Assembly (NCBI GenBank): GCA_002367285.1
Contig: DFBF01000086.1
Coordinates: forward strand, 900-9,202
Reading direction: 5' to 3'
Origin: Rhodobacteraceae bacterium UBA3087
GTDB lineage: Bacteria; Pseudomonadota; Alphaproteobacteria; Rhodobacterales; Rhodobacteraceae
Length of the DNA: 8,303 nucleotides
Shown: one piece after another, positions 1 to 5,566 of the stretch
Layout of the letters: the number at the start of each line of letters is the position of its first letter
Numbering within the stretch: the stretch's first letter is position 1
Translations under genes and position numbers: made by a program
Notes under the pieces: model-generated
The model's database searches: none
The model's input: only the letters and a program-made list of their open reading frames with translations
What the model was told of the DNA's origin: nothing

Positions 1-1907
1 TCCTGAACCTCTTGGCCAACTTCGACCGCCAGGTTCACCACCAGACCCGGCATCGGGCACAGCAGCATCTTGGACGTATCTGGCGCAACTTTTTCGGGCA
101 TCAACGAGGCCAGTTCAGCAGCGCGCGGTGTGCGCACATGCACGGCCATGTCAGCCCCGCGGGTGCGAATGCGGAAACCACCGGGGATTTTGCCGACCTT
201 CAGCACAAGCGGCGCGCCATCCACCATCAGGTTGGCCAGCTTGTCCCCCGGCGTCCAGTCCGAGGTCACGCGCATGGACGATCCATCCGTGAACTTGATC
301 GTCGAGCCATCCTGGTCGGCATCGACTTCGATCTCGAACCCTTCGCCCTGGGCGGTAACGGTCCAATGCGTGCCAACGCGCCGTTCGTGATTGTCCATCC
401 GACCCGACACGCGGGTGCGGCGAATTTCGGCAACACGGTTCATCGCGGCGGCCGCAGCAGCGACACGCTGCAAATCGCCTTCGGGCAGGGTAACCCCTTC
501 GAAACCCTCGGGGTATTGTTCTTCGATAAAGGCGGTCGTCATTTCGCCCGCGATAAAGATCGGGTGATCCATCACAGCCGCCAGGAACGGCAGGTTGTGG
601 CCAATACCTTCGACCTCAAAACTGTCCAGCGCGATTCGCATGGCTTCGATGGCCTGATCGCGCGTCGGCGCCCAAGTGCACAGTTTGGCAATCATGGGAT
701 CGTAATACATGCTGATCTCGCCGCCCTCAAAGACGCCGGTATCATTGCGCACAGCGATGTCGCCAGCGGGCGCATCGCCCTGCCATTTGTCGTTGACCAA
801 CAGGGGACCTGCGGCAATTTCCGCAGGCGGACGATACCGGGTCAGACGACCGATCGACGGCAGGAAGCCGCGATAGGGATCTTCCGCATACAGGCGGTTT
901 TCAATCGCCCAGCCGGTCAACGTCACATCATCCTGGGTGATGGTCAGCTTTTCACCAGCCGCCACGCGGATCATCTGTTCAACCAGATCGACACCGGTGA
1001 TCAGCTCGGTCACAGGGTGTTCCACCTGCAAGCGCGTGTTCATTTCCAGGAAATAGAAGTTCTTGGCGCCATCGACGATGAATTCCACCGTGCCGGCGCT
1101 GGCGTATCCGACGGCCTGAGCCAATGCGACGGCCTGTTCGCCCATCGCCTTGCGGGTCGCTTCGTCCAGGAACGGGCTGGGAGCTTCTTCCACAACCTTT
1201 TGCTGGCGACGCTGGATCGAACATTCCCGTTCGCCCAGATAGATGCCATTGCCATGGCTGTCACACAGCACCTGAATTTCGATGTGGCGCGGTTGTGTGA
1301 TGAACTTTTCGATGAAAATCCGGTCATCGCCAAAGCTGTTGGCGGCTTCGTTCTTGGAGGACTGGAACCCTTCGCGGGCCTCATCATCATTCCAGGCGAT
1401 GCGCATACCCTTGCCACCGCCACCGGCGGAAGCCTTGATCATCACCGGGTATCCGACCTGGTTCGAAATCGTGACGGCCTCATCAGCGTCTTCAATCAGA
1501 CCCATATAACCGGGCACGGTCGACACGTTCGCCTCTTGGGCGATCTTTTTCGAGGTAATCTTGTCGCCCATGCTTTCGATTGCACCAACGGGCGGGCCAA
1601 CGAATGCCACGCCTTCGGCGGCCAGCGCTTGGGCGAACTTGCTGTTTTCACTTAGAAAACCATACCCGGGGTGAACCGCTTGCGCGCCCGAGGACTTGAT
1701 TGCGGCCATAACCTTGTCGATGACGATATAGGACTGGTTCGCCGGGGGCGGGCCGATATGCACGGCCTCATCGGCCATTTTCACATGCAGCGCATTGCGG
1801 TCGGCGTCCGAATAAATCGCCACCGTCTTGATGCCCATCTTGCGGGCGGACTTGATGACGCGGCAAGCGATCTCACCCCGGTTGGCAATCAGGATCTTTT
1901 CAAACAT
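1..1907 (-). CDS. pccA: Propionyl-CoA carboxylase alpha subunit (biotin carboxylase/BCCP), 3'-truncated by window edge
   Basis: This subunit carboxylates its own biotin using ATP and bicarbonate; PccB then transfers the carboxyl group to propionyl-CoA in the cytoplasm. The visible 635 residues start MFEKILIANRGEIACRV, the typical biotin carboxylase N-terminus. The ATP-grasp glycine-rich loop is KASAGGGGKGM at residues 158-168. A GERECSIQRRQQKVVEEAP block follows, and the catalytic EMNTRLQVEH has E288, N290 and R292. After the BC domain comes the acyl-CoA carboxylase linker region, then the start of the biotinyl domain (PMPG at about 618-621). The window ends after GQEVQ, roughly a dozen residues before the expected AMKM biotinylation lysine, so the gene is cut by the window and not broken. 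The ATG at 1907 has AAAGGA seven bases upstream. The locus, and the partner pccB 2 kb upstream on the same strand, favour PCC over methylcrotonyl- or acetyl-CoA carboxylase. No TTTGCAAA box is visible in its leader. Confidence 0.95.
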   Translation of the reverse strand, partial: MFEKILIANRGEIACRVIKSARKMGIKTVAIYSDADRNALHVKMADEAVHIGPPPANQSYIVIDKVMAAIKSSGAQAVHPGYGFLSENSKFAQALAAEGVAFVGPPVGAIESMGDKITSKKIAQEANVSTVPGYMGLIEDADEAVTISNQVGYPVMIKASAGGGGKGMRIAWNDDEAREGFQSSKNEAANSFGDDRIFIEKFITQPRHIEIQVLCDSHGNGIYLGERECSIQRRQQKVVEEAPSPFLDEATRKAMGEQAVALAQAVGYASAGTVEFIVDGAKNFYFLEMNTRLQVEHPVTELITGVDLVEQMIRVAAGEKLTITQDDVTLTGWAIENRLYAEDPYRGFLPSIGRLTRYRPPAEIAAGPLLVNDKWQGDAPAGDIAVRNDTGVFEGGEISMYYDPMIAKLCTWAPTRDQAIEAMRIALDSFEVEGIGHNLPFLAAVMDHPIFIAGEMTTAFIEEQYPEGFEGVTLPEGDLQRVAAAAAAMNRVAEIRRTRVSGRMDNHERRVGTHWTVTAQGEGFEIEVDADQDGSTIKFTDGSSMRVTSDWTPGDKLANLMVDGAPLVLKVGKIPGGFRIRTRGADMAVHVRTPRAAELASLMPEKVAPDTSKMLLCPMPGLVVNLAVEVGQEVQ

Positions 1908-1961
1908 GTCCCGGTCCTTTCGTCTGGTTTTTCTGTGGGCAAAAGCCCGAGTTCAAACGGA

Positions 1962-2029
1962 AAACGCCACCCAGGCCCCAAGGGGCTTGGATGGCGTTTC
2001 CATGCATCGTCGCACCGCACGAAGCGGTG
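1962..2029 (-). terminator. Tandem hairpins between the glycine-zipper lipoprotein gene and pccA
   Basis: Two inverted repeats follow the lipoprotein stop codon at 2039 in the minus direction. The first is caccgc (2013-2018) with gcggtg (2024-2029), a perfect 6-bp stem. The second has arms at 1962-1979 and 1982-1999, 18 positions each with only two mismatched positions that can form G-U pairs in one orientation; its innermost pairs must open to make a loop. On the minus strand the second stem runs into TTTTCCGTTT, a short broken U tract. This is consistent with a Rho-independent terminator for the lipoprotein gene. Because it also sits in the 131-bp leader region of pccA, it could act as an attenuator on read-through into pccA. 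Confidence 0.6.
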
Positions 2030-2038
2030 GGAAATGAG

Positions 2039-2245
2039 TTAGTTACACAGATCGATGTTGACGTCGTCGCAGATTGCGCCGACCCCTGCACCGATAAGTG
2101 CGCCGGTAAGAAGGTTACCGCCGGTTGCTCGGGCCACGACGGCCCCTGCGCCAGCCCCTGCGCCCGCGCGCTGCATGTCGTTCCACTGGCATCCTGCCAG
2201 GGTGAAAGCGGCACAGGCCGCCAGGGCGATTGTTTTGATCTGCAT
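2039..2245 (-). CDS. Small glycine-zipper lipoprotein
   Basis: This 68-residue protein begins with a short basic N-terminus and a hydrophobic signal (MQIKTIALAACAAFTLAGC) ending in a lipobox LAGC at residues 16-19, so Cys19 should be lipidated and the mature protein would be about 50 residues. The mature part has alternating Gly/Ala (AGAGAGAGAV, residues 28-36) followed by TGGNLLTGALIGAGVGA at 41-57, the spacing of Gly-zipper transmembrane or oligomerising segments found in small envelope lipoproteins (YMGG-like or OmpA-like Gly-zipper families). Cys59 and Cys67 near the C-terminus could form a disulphide. The ATG at 2245 has GAGG about nine bases upstream. It is flanked by terminator-like hairpins on both sides, so it is probably its own transcription unit rather than part of a pcc operon. 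The lipoprotein call is strong; the biological role is unknown. Confidence 0.8.
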   Translation of the reverse strand: MQIKTIALAACAAFTLAGCQWNDMQRAGAGAGAGAVVARATGGNLLTGALIGAGVGAICDDVNIDLCN

Positions 2246-2261
2246 CGTTGTCTGCCTCGTT

Positions 2262-2292
2262 GTGCATTCTTTTTATGCACCCGGTGTACACC
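2262..2292 (-). promoter_or_regulatory. Palindromic elements upstream of the glycine-zipper lipoprotein gene
   Basis: Two inverted repeats lie 17-47 bases upstream of the lipoprotein ATG: gtgcat/atgcac (2262-2267 and 2275-2280, seven-base T-rich spacer) and a perfect 10-bp palindrome GGTGTACACC (2283-2292). Their position between the upstream terminator and the start codon is where a promoter and operator would be expected. I cannot identify convincing -35/-10 boxes or a known regulator for this motif. Confidence 0.35.
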
Positions 2293-2293
2293 A

Positions 2294-2344
2294 TTTCCCG
2301 CGCCGGGAAAAGAGCCTGGTCTGATCAACACACGATCAGACCAG
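2294..2344 (-). terminator. Strong hairpin pair, likely terminator of the upstream minus-strand genes
   Basis: A perfect 11-bp inverted repeat, ctggtctgatc (2316-2326) and gatcagaccag (2334-2344), encloses a seven-base loop. Read on the minus strand it is followed by GCTCTTTTCCC, a short U-rich run, and then by a second perfect 7-bp stem (tttcccg at 2294-2300 with cgggaaa at 2304-2310). This fits transcription termination after the 2511-2870 gene. The rest of the interval from 2345 to 2510 holds no gene I can support. Confidence 0.65.
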
Positions 2345-2510
2345 ACATAAGGGGAAGGGTAACGGTTTTGGTTAAACCAGGCAGAAGACCGGGATAAAGC
2401 CCCTGCCATGTCGATGACTGTGCCCGCGGTTTTCACGCCACGATAGCCCCCGGCGAAGGGTGCGACATTTTGGGCCGGAACTTGCCGGATTTCGGGGTGT
2501 TCAGGCAGGA

Positions 2511-2870
2511 TCATGCCGATCCCCCGTCACCGAACGCCTCTGGGAACGACGCCTGCGCACGCCGCAGGTCGATCTGCAACAGCGCCTCGTAACTTTCGGG
2601 ATCAAACGGATCTTCTGCGGCGATCACCTCGCGACTGAACAGCCAAGACAGGCGTCCGGCGTCCAGATTTCCACGCTCGAACGGTTGGTCGCCAAAGCAT
2701 TCCCACAGGGCCTTCATGAACCCCACATCAGCACGCCGATCAGCCGGGCGCCGGTCGGCATAACGCTCGCGGACAACCAGAGCAGTCACGCCCTTTTTGT
2801 TGTCACGCCGAATGGTGAATTGAAAATCCGTACCGGGAAGCCGACCGGGAAAACCACGGTGTTTCAGCAT
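2511..2870 (-). CDS. Conserved-looking hypothetical cytoplasmic protein
   Basis: I do not recognise the family of this 119-residue protein. It has no signal peptide or membrane segment. It is rich in charged residues, with an Arg-rich stretch around RERYADRRPADRRAD (residues 34-48), an aromatic helix-like segment GFMKALWECFG (50-60), and an acidic C-terminal half containing AAEDPFDPESYEALLQIDLRRAQ (83-105, cited in parts: EDPFDPESYEAL at 86-97). The ATG at 2870 has a clear AAGGAG Shine-Dalgarno six bases upstream. Real-gene status is supported by that ribosome site, the third-position GC bias, and its 48-bp distance from the lipoprotein gene upstream. It is probably co-transcribed with that gene and ends at the hairpin terminator at 2344-2294. 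Function unknown. Confidence 0.7.
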   Translation of the reverse strand: MLKHRGFPGRLPGTDFQFTIRRDNKKGVTALVVRERYADRRPADRRADVGFMKALWECFGDQPFERGNLDAGRLSWLFSREVIAAEDPFDPESYEALLQIDLRRAQASFPEAFGDGGSA

Positions 2871-2918
2871 GGGCGGCTCCTTGAAAGCTCAAGGGCCGCC
2901 CAGCTGAGATGCTGGTGA

Positions 2919-3260
2919 TCAGCCCCGTGTTGGGTCGTTGGGTGTGCTCGATGTGCGTCCATCGTTATCGCCTTGGTCGCGATACGGGATTGGTACGCAA
3001 ATCTCACCGTTGGCAGACGCGCCATATCCGGACGGACAGCACGGACCCTGACCCGTCGATGACGCGTTGGCCGTTGTGCCCAGCGCGCCGTTGGAGCCAC
3101 GCGTCGTGCCCGGTGGGCATTCACCGCCCCCGGTCGAACTACCGTATTTGTCGAACGTCGGTTCAGGATAGATTGCCCGAATTGGCTCAGGCGCCGGACT
3201 ACAGGCCGCCAGCGCAACGATACCTGCGCAACCGGCCAGAACAAAGAAACGTTGGAACAT
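2919..3260 (-). CDS. Putative cysteine-containing outer-envelope lipoprotein
   Basis: This 113-residue protein starts with a lipoprotein signal (MFQRFFVLAG, then hydrophobic to residue 19) ending in lipobox LAAC, so Cys20 is the likely lipidated residue. The residue after the Cys is Ser, which favours outer-membrane sorting over inner-membrane retention. The mature chain is low in hydrophobics and rich in Pro, Gly, Ser and Thr, with an acidic and polar tail. It carries four further cysteines at 48 (ECPPGT), 74-75 (PCCPSGYG) and 88 (ICVP), which could form two disulphides. I chose the ATG at 3260, not an in-frame ATG at 3296, because GGAGG sits six bases before it and because the signal peptide then begins at residue 1. 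The 151 bp separating it from the gene upstream leaves room for its own promoter. Family and function are unknown. Confidence 0.75.
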   Translation of the reverse strand: MFQRFFVLAGCAGIVALAACSPAPEPIRAIYPEPTFDKYGSSTGGGECPPGTTRGSNGALGTTANASSTGQGPCCPSGYGASANGEICVPIPYRDQGDNDGRTSSTPNDPTRG

Positions 3261-3313
3261 GTTACCCTCCGTGAAAGAATTACGTCTATGTCGCAAGGAT
3301 AATCGAAATGGGT

Positions 3314-3345
3314 GGGGGTCAGTGAATTCACGTCGTCACACCCCC
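3314..3345. other. Imperfect hairpin containing a GTGAATTCAC palindrome
   Basis: Between the 3412-3852 gene and the lipoprotein gene, ggggg-t-(ca)-gtga (3314-3325) can pair with tcac-a-ccccc (3336-3345) if two bases bulge out. A separate perfect 10-bp palindrome, GTGAATTCAC, lies at 3322-3331, so the two structures compete. There is no U tract after it on the minus strand, so I do not call it a terminator. It could be an operator or an mRNA structure in the 151-bp gap. Confidence 0.3.
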
Positions 3346-3411
3346 GATAACAGGCTGTTTCTTGCCGACCCGCGTGGGGGGCTGTGCGGTTCAGCGCAGG
3401 GATGTCCGACA

Positions 3412-3852
3412 TCAGAACCCCTCCCAGACACATGTGTCGCCATCGGGGCGATAGGCCTCGAAGAACTGCGTTGCGGCAGGGTTGGACAGGCCAAATTCAA
3501 TCGGGCGATCTGACAGCGAGATGATCACCTGCGCGGGCATCGGCCCGGTCGAGGCCAGGCGCGGCAAGGCAAAGGTCTCGCACAGATGTGCCATATCTTC
3601 CTCGGCTTTCAGAAACTCGATATCGCCTGCATTGCGGGCAATTCGGGGGGCAACGAACCGGAACCTGACGGCCAACCCGGACGCGCTGGGTTCATTCCAG
3701 ATCGCGTCCTGAAAGGTGACCTCTTGCCCCGAAGGCACGACAATCAATTCATCAGCCAAGGCTGGCAGAGACGGGGCCAGTGCGACACACAACGCAAGGG
3801 CCAGAAGGCGGGAAACGACCGCCCCCCAGTTTTTTGCAATTGCATTCCCCAT
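3412..3852 (-). CDS. Secreted protein of unknown function next to pccB
   Basis: This protein of 146 residues (from the ATG at 3852) has a signal peptide with a basic N-region, a hydrophobic core LLALALCVALAPSLP, and a likely signal peptidase I site after ALA (residue 33, before DEL). The mature domain of about 113 residues, from ELIVVPSGQEVTFQDAIWNE to the C-terminal DGDTCVWEGF, has two cysteines (in HLCETF and DTCVW) that may form a disulphide in the periplasm. It resembles an uncharacterised Rhodobacterales family that I recall as DUF6497; this is from memory and unverified. A GTG at 3864 is an alternative start, but it directly abuts the pccB stop and leaves no room for a ribosome site, whereas TAAGGGG lies about eleven bases before the ATG. 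With only 15 bp separating it from pccB, co-transcription and probably translational coupling with pccB are likely. Confidence 0.75.
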   Translation of the reverse strand: MGNAIAKNWGAVVSRLLALALCVALAPSLPALADELIVVPSGQEVTFQDAIWNEPSASGLAVRFRFVAPRIARNAGDIEFLKAEEDMAHLCETFALPRLASTGPMPAQVIISLSDRPIEFGLSNPAATQFFEAYRPDGDTCVWEGF

Positions 3853-3867
3853 GCCCCCAAACACCCC

Positions 3868-5400
3868 TTACAGCGGGATGTTGTCGTGTTTTTTCCACGG
3901 GTTCTGCAACGACTTGCCCCGCAGGCTGGCGAAAGCTCGGCTAACCCGCTTGCGGGTCGAACGCGGCTGGATCACCTCGTCGATAAAGCCCTTTTCGGCG
4001 GCGACAAACGGGTTGGCGAACCGATCTTCATAGTCCTCGGTGCGCCGCGCGATCTTATCAGGATCGCCCAATTCGCTGCGATACAGGATCTCGGTCGCGC
4101 CCTTGGCGCCCATCACCGCGATTTCTGCGGTCGGCCAGGCATAGTTGAAATCGCCGCGCAGGTGCTTGGACGCCATCACGTCATAAGCGCCACCATAGGC
4201 CTTGCGGGTGATCACAGTCACCTTCGGCACGGTCGCCTCGCCATAAGCGAACAACAGTTTTGCGCCGTGCTTGATGACGCCGCCATATTCCTGGCTGGTG
4301 CCAGGCAGGAAGCCGGGCACGTCAACCAGGGTCAGGATCGGAATTTCGAAGGCGTCACAGAACCGCACGAACCGCGCGGCCTTGCGGGAACTGTCGATGT
4401 CCAGACACCCGGCCAAAATCATCGGCTGGTTCGCCACCACGCCCACGGTCTGGCCTTCCAGACGCATAAAACCGGTGATGATGTTCTTGGCGAAATCTTC
4501 CTGAATCTCATAGAAATCGCCTTCGTCACCCAGCTTGGTGATCAGCTCTTTCATGTCATAGGGCGTGTTGGCGTTGTCCGGCACCAGCGTGTCCAGGCTT
4601 TCGTCGATCCGGCCCGGTTCATCAAAGAACGGGCGGACCGGGGGCTTTTCGCGGTTGTTCAGCGGCAGGAAATCAACCAGACGCCGCACTTCGGACAGGG
4701 CCTCGACGTCATTTTCAAACGCGCCATCTGCCACGGACGATTTTTTGGTGTGAGTCGAGGCGCCGCCAAGCTCCTCGGCCGTCACCACTTCGTTGGTTAC
4801 TGTTTTCACCACATCCGGGCCGGTCACGAACATATAGGACGTGTCTTTCACCATGAAGATAAAGTCAGTCATCGCGGGCGAATAGACGGCGCCACCGGCG
4901 CACGGCCCCATGATAACGCTGATCTGCGGCACCACGCCCGAGGCCATGATATTGCGCTGGAACACTTCGGCATACCCGGCAAGCGAGGCAACACCTTCCT
5001 GAATACGGGCCCCGCCCGAGTCATTGATGCCAATGACCGGCGCGCCGTTTTGCATCGCCATGTCCATGATTTTACAGATTTTTTGCGCGTGCGTCTCCGA
5101 CAGCGATCCGCCGAACACTGTGAAATCCTGGCTGAACACATAAACCATGCGGCCGTTGATCGTGCCCCAGCCGGTCACGACACCGTCGCCTGCGGGACGG
5201 TCGTCCTCCATGCCAAATTCGGTGCAGCGGTGGGCGACGAACATGTCGAACTCTTCGAACGAATCTTCGTCCAGCAACAGTTCGACCCGCTCGCGTGCGG
5301 TCAGCTTGCCCTTGGCATGCTGACTGTCAATCCGTCGCTGACCGCCACCCAGGCGGGCACCTTCACGGCGGCTTTCAAGTTCCTGAAGGATATCTTTCAT
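3868..5400 (-). CDS. pccB: Propionyl-CoA carboxylase beta subunit (carboxyltransferase)
   Basis: PccB transfers the carboxyl group from carboxybiotin on PccA to propionyl-CoA, giving methylmalonyl-CoA; known PCC holoenzymes are alpha6-beta6. The 510-residue length matches the family. Both crotonase-fold halves are complete. The N-domain has NDSGGARIQEGV (126-137) and GPCAGGAVYSPAMTDF (165-180), which supply oxyanion-hole glycines. The C-domain has ILAGCLDIDSSRKAARFVRF (328-347), VDVPGFLPGTSQEYGG (359-374) and RKAYGGAYDVM (399-409), and the protein ends in HDNIPL, as PccB proteins usually do. I chose the ATG at 5400 because MKDILQELE is the usual family N-terminus and AAGGAG lies nine bases upstream; the frame stays open upstream without homology. 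It faces the MFS transporter gene divergently across TTTGCAAA boxes, which supports regulation by PccR. The PccB call is firm because of the adjacent pccR and same-strand pccA. Confidence 0.96.
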   Translation of the reverse strand: MKDILQELESRREGARLGGGQRRIDSQHAKGKLTARERVELLLDEDSFEEFDMFVAHRCTEFGMEDDRPAGDGVVTGWGTINGRMVYVFSQDFTVFGGSLSETHAQKICKIMDMAMQNGAPVIGINDSGGARIQEGVASLAGYAEVFQRNIMASGVVPQISVIMGPCAGGAVYSPAMTDFIFMVKDTSYMFVTGPDVVKTVTNEVVTAEELGGASTHTKKSSVADGAFENDVEALSEVRRLVDFLPLNNREKPPVRPFFDEPGRIDESLDTLVPDNANTPYDMKELITKLGDEGDFYEIQEDFAKNIITGFMRLEGQTVGVVANQPMILAGCLDIDSSRKAARFVRFCDAFEIPILTLVDVPGFLPGTSQEYGGVIKHGAKLLFAYGEATVPKVTVITRKAYGGAYDVMASKHLRGDFNYAWPTAEIAVMGAKGATEILYRSELGDPDKIARRTEDYEDRFANPFVAAEKGFIDEVIQPRSTRKRVSRAFASLRGKSLQNPWKKHDNIPL

Positions 5401-5566
5401 CTGGCGGCACTCCTTGATTTCAAGGCAAACTAGCCGCATTCCGCCTGTGTAGAAAGAGAAAAGCCGCGTATTTGCAAACAACCGCCTCCTGTCGTTTTGC
5501 AAATTGCATATCTGCAAATTTTCGCCCAACTGGACAAGCACCCACAACGCGCGTAACTCGTTAACT
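5401..5566. promoter_or_regulatory. Divergent pccB / MFS promoter region with PccR-type TTTGCAAA boxes
   Basis: This 166-bp intergenic region must drive pccB leftward and the transporter gene rightward. Two perfect palindromic TTTGCAAA boxes are at 5471-5478 and 5496-5503, and a degenerate box tctgcaaa is at 5511-5518. Between the last two, ttgcat (5504-5509) adds a further partial copy, so 5495-5520 is a dense cluster; on the minus strand part of it reads AATTTGCA-GATA-TGCAATTT, a near-perfect inverted repeat with a 4-base spacer. In Rhodobacter sphaeroides, PccR control of pccB depends on TTTGCAAA-N4-TTTGCAAA. The spacings here are 17 and 7 bases, so the binding geometry is inferred. I cannot place convincing -35/-10 boxes. 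Confidence 0.75.

Noticed and set aside
12..1655. Long plus-strand open frame of 547 codons
   Set aside because: It is antisense to pccA, His- and Arg-rich with no recognisable domain, as expected of the opposite strand of a GC-rich gene.
1900..2514. Minus-strand open frame of 204 codons as a full gene
   Set aside because: It runs through two terminator-like hairpins and the glycine-zipper lipoprotein gene in another frame and ends inside pccA; only its first part deserves a low-level note.
2901..2914. CAGC-N6-GCTG inverted repeat between the lipoprotein and the 2511-2870 gene
   Set aside because: Only a four-base stem and no U tract; too weak for a terminator call in a 48-bp gap.
3830..3846. 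TTTTTTGCAATTGCATT resembling a PccR box
   Set aside because: It lies inside the start of the secreted-protein gene, codes for its N-terminus, and only partly matches TTTGCAAA.
3586..5433. Long plus-strand open frame of 615 codons
   Set aside because: It is antisense to pccB, whose protein is unmistakable; the frame has no coherent domain and His-rich composition.
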